Assembly (NCBI RefSeq): GCF_020171745.1
Contig: NZ_JAIVAH010000012.1
Coordinates: 186,001-250,000, forward strand
Origin: Prescottella equi
GTDB lineage: Bacteria; Actinomycetota; Actinomycetes; Mycobacteriales; Mycobacteriaceae
Reading direction: 5' to 3'
Length of the DNA: 64,000 nt
A program made the position numbers and the translations under genes. Under the pieces are notes generated by a model. It was not told where the DNA came from and did not search any database. It was given only the letters and a program-made list of their open reading frames with translations. Below, piece by piece: positions 25,018-33,513 of this stretch; position 1 is the first letter of the stretch, and the number at the start of each line of letters is the position of its first letter.

Positions 25018-25839
25018 TCAGTCCTGCTGCGCCTTCGCCTGCGCGGCGGTGGTCGCGGGATGCACGGCGATCAGGCCCAGGCCCGCCCGCCGGCGGCACA
25101 GCGACGCCAGTTCGTCGTACACGGCCTTGCCGAGCAGTTCGGTGAGTTCCGGGGCGTACGACTGCCACACCGGCCGGGTGCCGACGTGCGCGTCGGGGGA
25201 GCCCGAGCAGTACCACTCCAGGTCCTCGCCGCCCTCGCCCCAGCCGCGGCGGTCGTACTCGGTGATCGTGGTCTCGAGGATCTGCTCGCCGTCGGGGCGG
25301 TCCACCCACTCCTGCGTCCGACGGATCGGCAGCTGCCAGCACACCTCGGGCTTCACCTCGAGCGGCTCGATGCCCTTGCGCAGCGCCATCTGGTGCAGTG
25401 CGCACCCGATGCCGCCGGGGTGTCCGGGCCGGTTGAGGAAGATGCATGCGCCCTTGTACTTGCGGGTGCGCAGCGCGGGCTCGTCCTCGAGATCGTCCTC
25501 CTCGAGGTACCCCTTCTTCCCGAGGCCCTTCTCCATGAGCTGCCAGTCGTCCGGTGTGAGCATTTTCACCGCGTTGTCGAGCTTCTCGCGGTCCTCCTCG
25601 TCGGACAGGAAAGCGCCGTGCGAGCAGCAGCCGTCGTCGGGCCGGTCGGGGACCGTGCCCTGGCATGCGGGGGTGCCGAACACGCAGGTCCAGCGGGAAA
25701 GAAGCCACGTCATGTCGGCTTTGATGGTGTGCTCGGCGTTCTCCGGATCGACGAACTGCACCCACTCGCGGGGGAAATCGAGATCTACTTCCGGCGCGGG
25801 AGCCAACTTGTGGGACCTGTCGGTGCTGCCTGCTGTCAC
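25018..25839 (-). CDS. Conserved Cys-rich actinobacterial protein (Rv0495c-like)
   Basis: A 273-residue protein without membrane segments. Clustered cysteines ([49 protein letters not shown]) resemble metal- or iron-sulfur-binding YkgJ/DUF3109-like proteins. It matches Rv0495c by position and is divergent from the Ppx/GppA gene as in M. tuberculosis. GTG 25839 is chosen because TACCGT (25853-25848, reverse) lies 8 nt before it; the frame is open further upstream. Function is unknown. Confidence 0.82.
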   Translation of the reverse strand: MTAGSTDRSHKLAPAPEVDLDFPREWVQFVDPENAEHTIKADMTWLLSRWTCVFGTPACQGTVPDRPDDGCCSHGAFLSDEEDREKLDNAVKMLTPDDWQLMEKGLGKKGYLEEDDLEDEPALRTRKYKGACIFLNRPGHPGGIGCALHQMALRKGIEPLEVKPEVCWQLPIRRTQEWVDRPDGEQILETTITEYDRRGWGEGGEDLEWYCSGSPDAHVGTRPVWQSYAPELTELLGKAVYDELASLCRRRAGLGLIAVHPATTAAQAKAQQD

Positions 25840-25847
25840 AGTGCCCG

Positions 25848-25866
25848 ACGGTAGACCCAGTACCGT
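25848..25866. promoter_or_regulatory. Back-to-back leaderless promoters
   Basis: Two TACCGT -10 hexamers face away from each other: 25853-25848 on the reverse strand and 25861-25866 on the forward strand, 7 bp apart. Each serves a GTG start 6-8 nt away (25839 and 25873). Only one polymerase could occupy this site at a time. Confidence 0.6.
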
Positions 25867-25872
25867 AACCGT

Positions 25873-26826
25873 GTGCGCCTTGGGGTACTCGACGTCGGAA
25901 GCAACACCGTCCACCTGCTCGTGGTGGACGCACATCGTGGTGGGCACCCCACCCCGATGAGTTCAACGAAAGCCGCTCTACGGCTTGCCGAGAACACGGA
26001 CGACCGCGGGGACATCACCTCGTTCGGGGCCGACCGGTTGGTCGAGACGGTGAACGACTTCGCGGGTATCGCCAGGTCGTCGGGCTGTGGCGAGCTGATG
26101 GCCTTCGCGACGTCCGCCGTCCGGGACGCCAACAACTCCGACGCCGTCCTCGCCCGCGTGCGCACCGAGACCGGCGTGAACCTCGAGGTCCTCTCGGGCG
26201 TCGACGAGGCCCGGCTGACCTTCCTCGCGGTGCGCCGCTGGTACGGCTGGAGCGCCGGACGCATCCTCAACCTCGACATCGGCGGCGGCTCGCTCGAGCT
26301 GACCTGCGGCGGCGACGAGGACCCCGACGTCGCCTTCTCGCTGCAACTCGGCGCCGGCCGCCTCACCCGGGACTGGCTGCAGGAGGACCCGCCCGGCAAG
26401 CGCCGCGTCGCCGTCCTGCGGGACTGGCTCGACGCCGAACTGGCCGCCCCCGCCAAGCAACTGCGCGCCTCGGGCGGCGCGGACCTGTGCGTCGGCACCT
26501 CCAAGACCTTCCGATCCCTCGCCCGGCTCACCGGCGCCGCACCCTCCGGTGCAGGTCCGCGCGTCAAGCGCACCCTCACCGCGAGCGGGCTGCGACAGCT
26601 GATCGCGTTCATTTCGCGGATGACGGCGGCGGACCGTGCAGAATTGGAGGGCGTGAGCTCCGACCGTTCCCAGCAGATCGTGGCCGGGGCTCTCGTTGCG
26701 GAGGCCAGCATGCGCGCGCTGGGGATCGACACTCTCGAGATTTGCCCGTGGGCACTGCGTGAGGGTCTGATTCTTCGCAAGCTCGATACGGATATGGGTG
26801 GAGAACTGGTGGTGAGCGCTCGATGA
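25873..26826 (+). CDS. Ppx/GppA-family phosphatase
   Basis: A 317-residue member of the exopolyphosphatase/pppGpp phosphohydrolase family (actin-like ATPase fold). [15 protein letters not shown] is phosphate loop 1, [11 protein letters not shown] and [10 protein letters not shown] are the other conserved motifs. The short length without an HD domain matches Rv0496, which in M. tuberculosis hydrolyses short-chain polyphosphate. TACCGT 6 nt before GTG 25873 indicates a leaderless start. ATG of the following membrane protein overlaps its TGA. Confidence 0.92.
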   Translation: MRLGVLDVGSNTVHLLVVDAHRGGHPTPMSSTKAALRLAENTDDRGDITSFGADRLVETVNDFAGIARSSGCGELMAFATSAVRDANNSDAVLARVRTETGVNLEVLSGVDEARLTFLAVRRWYGWSAGRILNLDIGGGSLELTCGGDEDPDVAFSLQLGAGRLTRDWLQEDPPGKRRVAVLRDWLDAELAAPAKQLRASGGADLCVGTSKTFRSLARLTGAAPSGAGPRVKRTLTASGLRQLIAFISRMTAADRAELEGVSSDRSQQIVAGALVAEASMRALGIDTLEICPWALREGLILRKLDTDMGGELVVSAR

Positions 26827-27887
26827 CTGAGCCCGAAGGCGACAGCCAAGCAATCTCGGTTGCAGAACTGCTGGCCCGTAACGGCCAGCGCGTCGGTGCC
26901 GGTGGCGGCGGCCGACGTCGTCGCGGTGTCAAGGGCGGCATCTCCGTCGCCGAACTGACCGGCGAGTTCCAGGCCGTCCGCGCCGCGACATCGGAGACGC
27001 CCGAGAGCGAAAGCGAGACCGAGGCCGAGGCGCCGGTCTCCGAGGCTCCCGCTGAGGCTCCTGCCGTCGAGGCGCCCGCCGCCGAAGCAAAGCCCGCCCC
27101 GACGCCGGACGTCGATGCCACGGCCGCGTTCTCGCTCGCCGACGCCGATGCTGCCGACAAGGCGGACGCGGAAGAGGTCACCGCCCCGAAGCCGGTCGAC
27201 GCGAAGCCGGCCGCCCCGAAGCCGGTCGACGCGAAGCCTGCCGCCGAGAAGCCGGCGCCGAAGGCCGACGTGAAGCCGGTCGACGCGAAGCCGGTTGACG
27301 CGAAGCCGGTTGACGCGAAGCCGGTCGACGACGCCCCGACCCTGATCACCCGAGCCGTCGAGGCCGACGACCGCAAGGCCGCCGACCGCACGTTCGACTC
27401 CGGCTGGCGGTCGGCGGCGACCACGGTTCTCGAGCCGGTCCCGGCCAAGTCCCTCGCGCACAGCGTGGAGCCGGAGCCGCGGCTGCTGTCGGGCCAGAGC
27501 GTCGCAGGCGATCTGCTCCGACGGGACGGCGATGCGGCGCCGGCTCAGGACGACTTCGTCGCGGCGGACGCCGATCTCGACGACGAGAGCCCCGCGGACC
27601 CCGAGGACCTGCCCGACGAGCCGAGCGCCGCGAAGCAGTGGGCGGTACTGCTGGGACAGGGTGCGGTCGCGGTCGTCGCGGGTGCGTTGATGTTCAAGGG
27701 CTTCGAGAAGCTGTGGGACATGCTGCCGATGGTGGCCCTGATCCTCGCGGTCCTGGTGATCGTCGGGCTGGTGGCGATGGTTCGGATCCTGCGCCGTACC
27801 GACGACATCACGAGCCTGGTCATCGCCGTCGTCGCGGGTGTGTTCGTCACACTCGGGCCCCTGGCCTTCCTGCTCAGCACGAGCTGA
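26823..27887 (+). CDS. Membrane protein with repetitive Pro/Ala/Lys cytoplasmic region (Rv0497-like)
   Basis: A 354-residue protein. The N-terminus contains the ISVAELL motif twice (ISVAELLARNGQR and ISVAELTGEF) around a basic patch, then a long disordered acidic/Ala/Pro region with repeats of KPVDA (about residues 119-165), and finally three C-terminal membrane helices from about 265. The repeats at DNA level (27185-27330) are near-identical 12-15-mers and likely vary between strains. It overlaps the Ppx gene as ATGA, so it is coupled to it. Function unknown. Confidence 0.85.
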   Translation: MTEPEGDSQAISVAELLARNGQRVGAGGGGRRRRGVKGGISVAELTGEFQAVRAATSETPESESETEAEAPVSEAPAEAPAVEAPAAEAKPAPTPDVDATAAFSLADADAADKADAEEVTAPKPVDAKPAAPKPVDAKPAAEKPAPKADVKPVDAKPVDAKPVDAKPVDDAPTLITRAVEADDRKAADRTFDSGWRSAATTVLEPVPAKSLAHSVEPEPRLLSGQSVAGDLLRRDGDAAPAQDDFVAADADLDDESPADPEDLPDEPSAAKQWAVLLGQGAVAVVAGALMFKGFEKLWDMLPMVALILAVLVIVGLVAMVRILRRTDDITSLVIAVVAGVFVTLGPLAFLLSTS

Positions 27888-27923
27888 CCGGACCGGGCGG
27901 AGCGGATCGTGGGGAGGGCGCGC

Positions 27924-28766
27924 ATGTCGGATCGGAAGGTCCTCGTCGGGCTGTCCACGGCCTCCGTCTACCCGGAGAACACCGAGGCGGCGTTTCGCTA
28001 TGCCGCCGAGGTCGGCTACGACGGCGTCGAGCTGATGGTGTGGGCCGAGTCCGTCAGTCAGGACATCTCCGCCGTCAAGCGTCTGGTCCGCAAGTACGCG
28101 GTGCCCGTGCAGGCCGTCCACGTGCCGTGCCTGCTGATCTCCCAGCGGGTGTGGGGAGCCGACCCCGTCGCGAAGCTGGATCGGTCGGTGGAGGCCGCGG
28201 AGGCGCTGGGCGCGTCGAATGTCGTGGTGCATCCGCCGTTCCGCTGGCAGCGCCGGTACGCCGACGGGTTCGCCGAGCAGGTCGAGCGGCTCGAGGATAA
28301 GACCGGCGCGATCGTGGCGGTGGAGAACATGTTCCCGATGCGTGCGGACAGCTTCTTCGGCGGCAAGGAGAAGAGCGCGGAGCGCCTGCGCAAGCGCGGC
28401 GGCCCGGGGGCGGCGCTGTCCGCCTTCAGCCCGTCGTACGACCCCACCGACTCCGGCTACCGGCACTACACGCTCGACCTCTCGCACACCGCGACCGCCG
28501 GCATGGACGCCCTCGAACTGGCCGACCGGATGGGCAGCGGTCTCTCGCACCTGCACCTCGCCGACGGTCGCGGCGCCTCGGTCGACGAACACCTCATCCC
28601 CGGTCACGGCAGCCAGCCGTGCGTCGAGGTGTTCCGCCATCTGCGCGACAGCGGATTCGCCGGTCAGGTCGTCGTCGAGATCAACACGCAGAACGCCCGG
28701 ACCCGGCCGGAGCGGGCATCGATGCTCGGCCAGGCCCTCAGCTTCGCGCGCGAGAATCTGCGCTGA
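27924..28766 (+). CDS. TIM-barrel sugar phosphate isomerase/epimerase-like protein
   Basis: A 280-residue xylose-isomerase-like TIM-barrel protein (AP endonuclease family 2 fold). VGYDGVELMVWAES, VQAVHVPC, VVVHPPFRWQ, AVENMFP, YTLDLSHTATAG and HLHLADGRG supply the metal-ligand loops typical of the fold. It matches Rv0498. ATG 27924 is preferred over GTG 27909 because GGGAGGG lies 6 nt before it. The substrate is unknown. Confidence 0.88.
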   Translation: MSDRKVLVGLSTASVYPENTEAAFRYAAEVGYDGVELMVWAESVSQDISAVKRLVRKYAVPVQAVHVPCLLISQRVWGADPVAKLDRSVEAAEALGASNVVVHPPFRWQRRYADGFAEQVERLEDKTGAIVAVENMFPMRADSFFGGKEKSAERLRKRGGPGAALSAFSPSYDPTDSGYRHYTLDLSHTATAGMDALELADRMGSGLSHLHLADGRGASVDEHLIPGHGSQPCVEVFRHLRDSGFAGQVVVEINTQNARTRPERASMLGQALSFARENLR

Positions 28767-28781
28767 CGGTCGCCGGCCGGT

Positions 28782-29201
28782 CTACAGCGCGGACACGCCC
28801 GCGCTGATCACCGCGATCCCCGAGATCACCAGGCCCGCCACCAGGCAGGCCGCGCCGAGCCAGATCGAGGCGACCATCGGACCGGGCTTCTCCGGATCCG
28901 TGCCGAGCACCGACAGGAAGAACCCGGCCGGGATGAGGATCGCGGCGACGAGCACCGCGATCGCGCCGGCCGCGGCCCAGCCGGGACTCGCGTCGACGAC
29001 CGCGGTGAGGGTGGCCAGCAGGATGCCGAGTGTGACCAGCACGCCCGCGTGGGCGTGACCGGCGCGGAAGAAACTCTTCTGCAGGGCGTTGGCGCCCTGG
29101 TGCCCGGTGAGGATGCGGAGCAGGAACGCGCCGCCGGACGCGATGCCCACCACCGTGAGCACGGTGACGCCGACGACGATCGTGAGAACGGGATCCATCA
29201 T
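28782..29201 (-). CDS. Four-helix membrane protein divergent from MerR gene
   Basis: A 139-residue integral membrane protein with about four helices; the first half keeps several polar residues (LTGHQGANALQKSFFRAGHAHAG), including a His pair in a membrane-proximal position. No family is recognised with certainty. ATG 29201 has GAGGAG upstream. The 27-bp palindrome at 29236-29262 lies in front of it and of the divergent MerR gene, so it is probably controlled by that MerR protein. Confidence 0.75.
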   Translation of the reverse strand: MMDPVLTIVVGVTVLTVVGIASGGAFLLRILTGHQGANALQKSFFRAGHAHAGVLVTLGILLATLTAVVDASPGWAAAGAIAVLVAAILIPAGFFLSVLGTDPEKPGPMVASIWLGAACLVAGLVISGIAVISAGVSAL

Positions 29202-29235
29202 GGGGAGCTCCTCGGGGTGCGGTAGGCTCGATCCC

Positions 29236-29262
29236 AGATTGGATAGTTCAACTATCCAATCT
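29236..29262. promoter_or_regulatory. Perfect 27-bp palindromic operator in MerR divergent promoter
   Basis: AGATTGGATAGTT (29236-29248), C, AACTATCCAATCT (29250-29262): 13-bp perfect arms around one base. It is AT-rich in a GC-rich genome and lies between divergent genes, one of which encodes a MerR regulator, so it is most likely its binding site. Confidence 0.8.
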
Positions 29263-29313
29263 GGTTTCATGGTCGACCCGGTGTGGCCGGGTGTCAAGCA
29301 GGAGAGGTTCGAC

Positions 29314-29973
29314 GTGCGGGTGTCCGAACTGGTCGCGGTCAGCGGCGTGCCCCTCGCGACCGTCAAGTACTACCTGCGTGAGGGGCTGCTCATGCCCGGC
29401 GCGGCGAGCAGTGCGACGCAGGCCGAATACGGCGAGCAGCACGTGCGGCGTCTCGCGCTCGTCAAGGCGCTCGCCGGCGTCGGACTGCCGCTCGGCAAGA
29501 TCCGCGCGATCGTCGGACTCGTCGACAACCCCGCCGACACCGTGTTCGAGACCATCGGCCGGGCGCTCGCCGCGCTGCCGCCGTATGCCGCTGAAGCAGA
29601 GGATCGGGCCGGTGACTATCCGCGTGCCCGCGCCGTGCTCGAACGACTGGGGCAGGTGTACCAACCAGCGTACCCCGTTGTCGCGCAACTGGAACGGGCG
29701 CTCGCCGCGGCCGAGGATGTCGGCATCCCGATGACCGACGAGCGGCTCGACGCGTACGCGCGCCACGTCCGCGGCATCGCCGAGATCGACCTGGATCTCA
29801 TGCCCACCGACTCCGCCGAGTCCGCGATCGAGTACGCGGTCCTCGGAACCGCGATCTACGAACCCGTGCTGGCCGCGTTGCGCAGGCTCGCCCACCAGGA
29901 CATCGGTGCCGCGCGCTTCGCGGGCCGCACCTTCGACGATTTCGACACACCCGACAGACAGGACCAGCCGTGA
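29314..29973 (+). CDS. MerR-family transcriptional regulator
   Basis: A 219-residue regulator. MRVSELVAVSGVPLATVKYYLREGLLMPG is the N-terminal winged-helix signature of MerR proteins; a long helical C-terminal region follows with no cysteine cluster for metal sensing, so the effector is probably organic or unknown. GTG 29314 is chosen because GGAGAGG lies 6 nt upstream and because it begins exactly at the MerR domain; ATG 29269 has no ribosome site. The downstream thioesterase start overlaps its stop (GTGA). Confidence 0.87.
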   Translation: MRVSELVAVSGVPLATVKYYLREGLLMPGAASSATQAEYGEQHVRRLALVKALAGVGLPLGKIRAIVGLVDNPADTVFETIGRALAALPPYAAEAEDRAGDYPRARAVLERLGQVYQPAYPVVAQLERALAAAEDVGIPMTDERLDAYARHVRGIAEIDLDLMPTDSAESAIEYAVLGTAIYEPVLAALRRLAHQDIGAARFAGRTFDDFDTPDRQDQP

Positions 29974-30818
29974 CCACTCACCCGTTCCGGGACCTCACCA
30001 CTGTCACCCCGAGCGGCAGCGGCCGGTACTCGGCCCACATCGACCCGATCTGGACCATCGGGCCCAAGGTGCACGGCGGCTGCATGATGGCCGTCTGCGC
30101 GGCCGCGGCCCGGGCCGAGCTGAGCGGGACGGCGCCATCGGACATGCCCGTCGATCCGGCCGTCCAGTCGCTCGCCGTGAGCGCCAACTATCTCGCCGCG
30201 CCCGATCCCGGCGACGTCGACATCGTCGCGACCGTCCGCAAGCGGGGCCGTCAGGTCTCGCTCGTCGACGTCGAGCTGTCCCAGAACGGCCGCCCGGCCG
30301 TGCACGCCGCGGTCACGCTCGGCGTCCCCGACGCGGGGGAACCGCACTACGCCCAGGAGCAGGCGCTCGCGCAGCTGCCCGTCGAACCGCCCGCGGAGGC
30401 GCACGCACTCGTCGCCGACCATCCGATGGCGCAGATCGTGCACGTCTCGCAGGGCTGCGATCTCCGGGTCGACGGCACGTCGGCGCACTTCCTGAGCGGC
30501 AAGCAGGGCGAACCCCAGGTGCGGATGTGGGCGCGGCCGTGGGCCGCCGACGAGGAGGACGCGGCCACCGCAGCGCTGTTCGCGATCATGACCGGCGACA
30601 TCTGCGCGCCCGTCACGATGAACCGCGGCATCTTCGGCTGGGCGCCCACCGTCCAGCTGACGACGTATCTGCGGCGCCGTCCCGCGCCGGGCTGGCTCCG
30701 CGTCATGGCGAGCTCGACGGTGCTGGGGGACACGTGGTTCGAGGAGGACCACACCGTGCTCGACTCGACCGGCGCGGTCGTCGTGCAGAGCCGCCAGCTC
30801 GCGATGATTCCCCGGTAG
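29970..30818 (+). CDS. Thioesterase-superfamily protein (double hotdog, TesB-like)
   Basis: A 282-residue protein with two hotdog repeats. KVHGGCMMAVCAAAARAEL in the first repeat and RGIFGWAPTVQLTTYLRRRPAPGWL in the second are typical of acyl-CoA thioesterase II-like proteins. It matches Rv0499 by position. The start GTG 29970 overlaps the MerR stop, so the two are cotranscribed and the thioesterase is probably part of the MerR regulon. The acyl-CoA substrate is unknown. Confidence 0.85.
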   Translation: MTTHPFRDLTTVTPSGSGRYSAHIDPIWTIGPKVHGGCMMAVCAAAARAELSGTAPSDMPVDPAVQSLAVSANYLAAPDPGDVDIVATVRKRGRQVSLVDVELSQNGRPAVHAAVTLGVPDAGEPHYAQEQALAQLPVEPPAEAHALVADHPMAQIVHVSQGCDLRVDGTSAHFLSGKQGEPQVRMWARPWAADEEDAATAALFAIMTGDICAPVTMNRGIFGWAPTVQLTTYLRRRPAPGWLRVMASSTVLGDTWFEEDHTVLDSTGAVVVQSRQLAMIPR

Positions 30819-30839
30819 GCGCCCCGGCTCCCGTGCGCC

Positions 30840-30865
30840 TTTTCGGTAGTTCCGACTGCCGAAAA
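30840..30865 (+). terminator. Terminator-like hairpin before proC
   Basis: TTTTCGGTAGT (30840-30850), loop TCCG, ACTGCCGAAAA (30855-30865): an 11-bp stem with one wobble pair. It lies between the thioesterase stop and the leaderless proC promoter. Confidence 0.6.
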
Positions 30866-30898
30866 TGTGCACGGGCACGCAGTGCCTAAGCTGTCGGC

Positions 30899-31714
30899 AT
30901 GACGAGAATTGCGGTGATCGGTGGCGGCAAGATCGGCGAGGCGCTGGTCTCTGGGCTGTTGCAGGGTGGTCACGCGACGCGGGACCTGGTTGTCGCCGAG
31001 CAGTACGAGGCGCGGGCCGAGGAACTGGCTGCGACCTACTCGATCCGGGTGACGACCCCCGCGGACGCGGCCGAGGGCGCCGACGTCATCGTCGTCGCGG
31101 TCAAGCCCACCGACGTCGACTCGGTCCTCGCCGCGCTGTCCAAGGTCGACCTGGACGGCGAGCGGGAGCAGATCATCGTCTCCCTGGCCGCGGGAATCCC
31201 GACGGCCCGCTACGAGTCGAAGCTTCCGGCCGGCTTCCCGGTGGTGCGGGTCATGCCGAACACCCCGATGCTCGTCGGGCAGGGCGCGAGCGTCATCGCT
31301 CCCGGACGGCACGTCAAGGCCGAGCACCTCGACCTGGTTCGTGGAATCCTCGCGACCGTCGGCACCGTCACCACGGTGCCGGAGTCGCAGATCGACGCGG
31401 TGACCGCGGTGTCCGGTTCCGGACCGGCGTACTTCTTCCTCGTCGCCGAGGCCATGATCGACGCCGGCGTCTCGCTCGGGCTGACCCGCGCGACGGCCAG
31501 CGAGCTGGCGGTGCAGACGATGGTCGGCTCGGCGGCGATGCTCGCCGAGTCGGGGGAGAGCGCGACCGATCTGCGGGCCGCGGTCACGTCCCCGGGCGGC
31601 ACCACTGCCGCCGCGGTGCGCGCCCTGGAACGCTGCGGGATCCGGACCGCGTTCTACGAGGGCCTCGCCGCGGCCCGCGACCGGTCGGCCGAACTGGGCG
31701 TCGCACCCGAGTAG
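30899..31714 (+). CDS. proC: Pyrroline-5-carboxylate reductase
   Basis: Last enzyme of proline synthesis, reducing pyrroline-5-carboxylate with NAD(P)H. The 271-residue protein has IAVIGGGKIGEALVSGL (Rossmann), VVAVKP, VRVMPNTPMLVGQGASVI and the C-terminal signature AVTSPGGTTAAAVRALE. Length is normal. TAAGCT (30887-30892) lies 6 nt before ATG 30899, so the mRNA is probably leaderless. It matches Rv0500. Confidence 0.96.
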   Translation: MTRIAVIGGGKIGEALVSGLLQGGHATRDLVVAEQYEARAEELAATYSIRVTTPADAAEGADVIVVAVKPTDVDSVLAALSKVDLDGEREQIIVSLAAGIPTARYESKLPAGFPVVRVMPNTPMLVGQGASVIAPGRHVKAEHLDLVRGILATVGTVTTVPESQIDAVTAVSGSGPAYFFLVAEAMIDAGVSLGLTRATASELAVQTMVGSAAMLAESGESATDLRAAVTSPGGTTAAAVRALERCGIRTAFYEGLAAARDRSAELGVAPE

Positions 31715-31810
31715 TTCTCGGTCGGGCCGGCGCGACGAGCGTCGGCCCGACACGGGCGGGAGTTCGCCCATATCGCGCGAAATGGCCTGCGCGAGTTCTA
31801 CCGTTGCGCC

Positions 31811-32629
31811 GTGGACACTCAGAAGCACGAGGCGTCGCCTCGTATCACCGGACGCAGCCTCTCCTATGTGGCCTTCGCGGTGGTGGTGGTCGCCTACCTG
31901 GCGATCATCCAGTTCGGCGGCCGCCTGATCTCCGGTCTGGCCGACGAGAGCGACGCCTTGACCACCCGCGGGGTGGTCTTCACGATGGTGATTCCACTCG
32001 GGATCGCCCTCGCCTTCACATACGGCGTCGTCGCGGCCCTCGGCTGGTGGCGTCCGGTCATGAAGGACGATCGGCCGGTCAACCGTTGGGTGTGGGCCGT
32101 GCCCGTGATCCTTCTGATCGCGATCCTGCTGGGGATCAACTACAGCGCACTGTCCGAGAAGGGGTGGCTGTTCGTCCTCGCCCTGCTCGTCGCCACCCAG
32201 TTCGTCGGGTGGGGCGAGGAGTGCATGTTCCGCGGCATCGGCGTGACGGTCCTGCGGAACCACGGCCTCCGCGAAGGTCAGGTCGCGCTGTGGTCCAGCC
32301 TCATCTTCGGGCTGGTCCACCTGTCCAACGTCTTCGGGCACGGCGGAGTGTCGGCGATCCCGCAGGCCGTCATCGTCAGCCTCGCGGGCTACTTCTTCTA
32401 CCTCACGCGCCGCGTCTCGGGTAGCAATGCGCTCAACTCCGTGATGCACGGACTCTTCGACTTCGCCCTGCTGAGCGGCGTCGCCGTCCTCGTCGACCAG
32501 ACGTTCTACCTCGGCACCATGGCGCCCATCCTGGCCTACCCGATCCTCGCGATCATCCTGCTGGTCAGACGGCACCACATCGAGCCGTCCGGGCGCGCGG
32601 ACGGCGCCCCGGTCGCCGCACGTGGCTAG
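31811..32629 (+). CDS. CPBP-family intramembrane metalloprotease
   Basis: A 272-residue polytopic protein. GWGEECMFRG (EExxxR motif), FGLVHLSNVFGH and SVMHGLFDFAL are the three conserved CPBP/Abi motifs with glutamate and histidine metal ligands, placed in the C-terminal half. Relatives process prenylated proteins or confer bacteriocin self-immunity; the substrate here is unknown. TACCGT (31799-31804) lies 6 nt before GTG 31811, giving a leaderless start. It is not part of the M. tuberculosis order between proC and Rv0500A. Confidence 0.88.
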   Translation: MDTQKHEASPRITGRSLSYVAFAVVVVAYLAIIQFGGRLISGLADESDALTTRGVVFTMVIPLGIALAFTYGVVAALGWWRPVMKDDRPVNRWVWAVPVILLIAILLGINYSALSEKGWLFVLALLVATQFVGWGEECMFRGIGVTVLRNHGLREGQVALWSSLIFGLVHLSNVFGHGGVSAIPQAVIVSLAGYFFYLTRRVSGSNALNSVMHGLFDFALLSGVAVLVDQTFYLGTMAPILAYPILAIILLVRRHHIEPSGRADGAPVAARG

Positions 32630-32784
32630 GCGGCAGCGCTCGGCTTCCCCGTAATTGTCGATCTTGTTTGCAACACCCGTCGCATCAATCCCTCTGGTCC
32701 CGCTAAGCTCGTGTCAGCACGTGCGTGTCTGGTCCGCCGGAGGGGAAGCCGGCGGCGCGACACGTGCCGGAGGTAATTGAAGAG

Positions 32785-33027
32785 ATGGGATCCATCGACA
32801 AACCTGACAGGTCCCCCAAGGGACAACAGGAAGGGCAGCCCGGTCTGGTCGGGACGCAGTTCCTCACGGTCGCCGAGGTCGCGGCTTTGATGAGGGTCTC
32901 GAAGATGACCGTGTACCGCCTGGTGCACAGCGGCGAACTGCCCGCGGTCCGCGTGGGACGGTCGTTCCGCGTCCACGCGAAAGCCGTGCACGAATATCTG
33001 CAGACCTCGTATTTCGACGCCGGCTGA
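32785..33027 (+). CDS. Excisionase-like helix-turn-helix DNA-binding protein (Rv0500A-like)
   Basis: An 80-residue protein whose C-terminal 55 residues form a MerR/excisionase-type winged helix (FLTVAEVAALMRVSKMTVYRLVHSGELPAVRVGRSFRV). It matches Rv0500A. The 5' region contains TAAGCT (about 32704-32709) as a possible -10 and a hairpin CCGCCGG/CCGGCGG nested in TGTC/GACA before the GGAGG site, which is 11 nt from ATG 32785. It is not linked to any phage genes, so it is a chromosomal regulator rather than an excisionase. Confidence 0.88.
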   Translation: MGSIDKPDRSPKGQQEGQPGLVGTQFLTVAEVAALMRVSKMTVYRLVHSGELPAVRVGRSFRVHAKAVHEYLQTSYFDAG

Positions 33028-33048
33028 CCCGTCGGAGTCGAAAAGGAT

Positions 33049-33070
33049 GGGCCTCGGTTTTCGCCGAGCC
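33049..33070 (+). terminator. Terminator-like hairpin after the HTH gene
   Basis: GGCCTCGG-TTTT-CGCCGAGCC folds as a short GC-rich hairpin 22 bp after the HTH stop. The next promoter hexamer (TACGAT, 33083-33088) follows directly. Confidence 0.5.
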
Positions 33071-33082
33071 GATCCGCCCCGG

Positions 33083-33237
33083 TACGATCGTTAGTCGTCG
33101 TACCAGCCAGCCGGTGTCGTCAGGCGCTGGGGTCGTGAAAGCGGCCATGGCAACGAGGCCTCAGCGCCAGAGGCAGACACAGGCGTACGTGACCGGCGTG
33201 CGCTGAACGCTAGAGAAGACTGTGAGGGACACCCACC
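33083..33237 (+). promoter_or_regulatory. Promoter and folded leader of the bS22 gene
   Basis: TACGAT at 33083-33088 is a good -10; a start near 33095 gives a leader of about 140 nt. Inside it GGCGCTG and CAGCGCC, flanked by GTGTC and GACAC, can form a nested stem. GAGGGA precedes ATG 33238. Such a leader could allow autoregulation of a ribosomal protein, which is inference. Confidence 0.45.
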
Positions 33238-33339
33238 ATGGGTTCAGTGATCAAGAAGCGCCGCAAGCGTATGTCCAAGAAGAAGCACCGCAAGCTGCTC
33301 CGTCGCACGCGCGTCCAGCGTCGGAAGCTCGGTAAGTAA
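33238..33339 (+). CDS. Small ribosomal protein bS22 (AURKAIP1/COX24 domain)
   Basis: A 33-residue, extremely basic ORF ([20 protein letters not shown]... RKLGK) with GAGGGA upstream and a strong terminator after the stop. It corresponds to Rv0500B and to the protein named bS22 in mycobacterial ribosome structures, which binds near the decoding region of the 30S subunit. It is too short for most gene finders but is well supported by sequence identity to the family as I know it and by the flanking signals. Confidence 0.92.
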
Positions 33340-33349
33340 GAACTTGCTC

Positions 33350-33385
33350 ACGGATGCCCGTCACCTCGCGGTGGCGGGCATCCGT
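33350..33385 (+). terminator. Intrinsic terminator after bS22 gene
   Basis: ACGGATGCCCGTCACC (33350-33365) and GGTGGCGGGCATCCGT (33370-33385) form a 16-bp stem with one G-U pair and a 4-nt loop, 10 nt after the stop codon. Confidence 0.8.
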
Positions 33386-33513
33386 GCGTTCGGGGCCGCG
33401 TATCCGGCCGGGCCGGGAGCCGTGTTGCCAGGGTGTAAAGGCTCGCGCGGAACCCTTGCCTCGCCCCCCGGATTCGTTAGGCTCCCCGGTGGGGCGAATG
33501 GACGGGGGTAGCG

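Noticed and set aside
25836..28640. 934-codon reverse-strand open frame with Arg-Leu-Arg-Val repeats
   Set aside because: It is the antisense of the KPVDA repeat region and the Ppx gene; codon pattern and composition are those of a shadow frame.
32785..33027. Phage excisionase and associated attachment site
   Set aside because: No integrase, direct repeats or tRNA nearby; the gene is the conserved chromosomal Rv0500A type.
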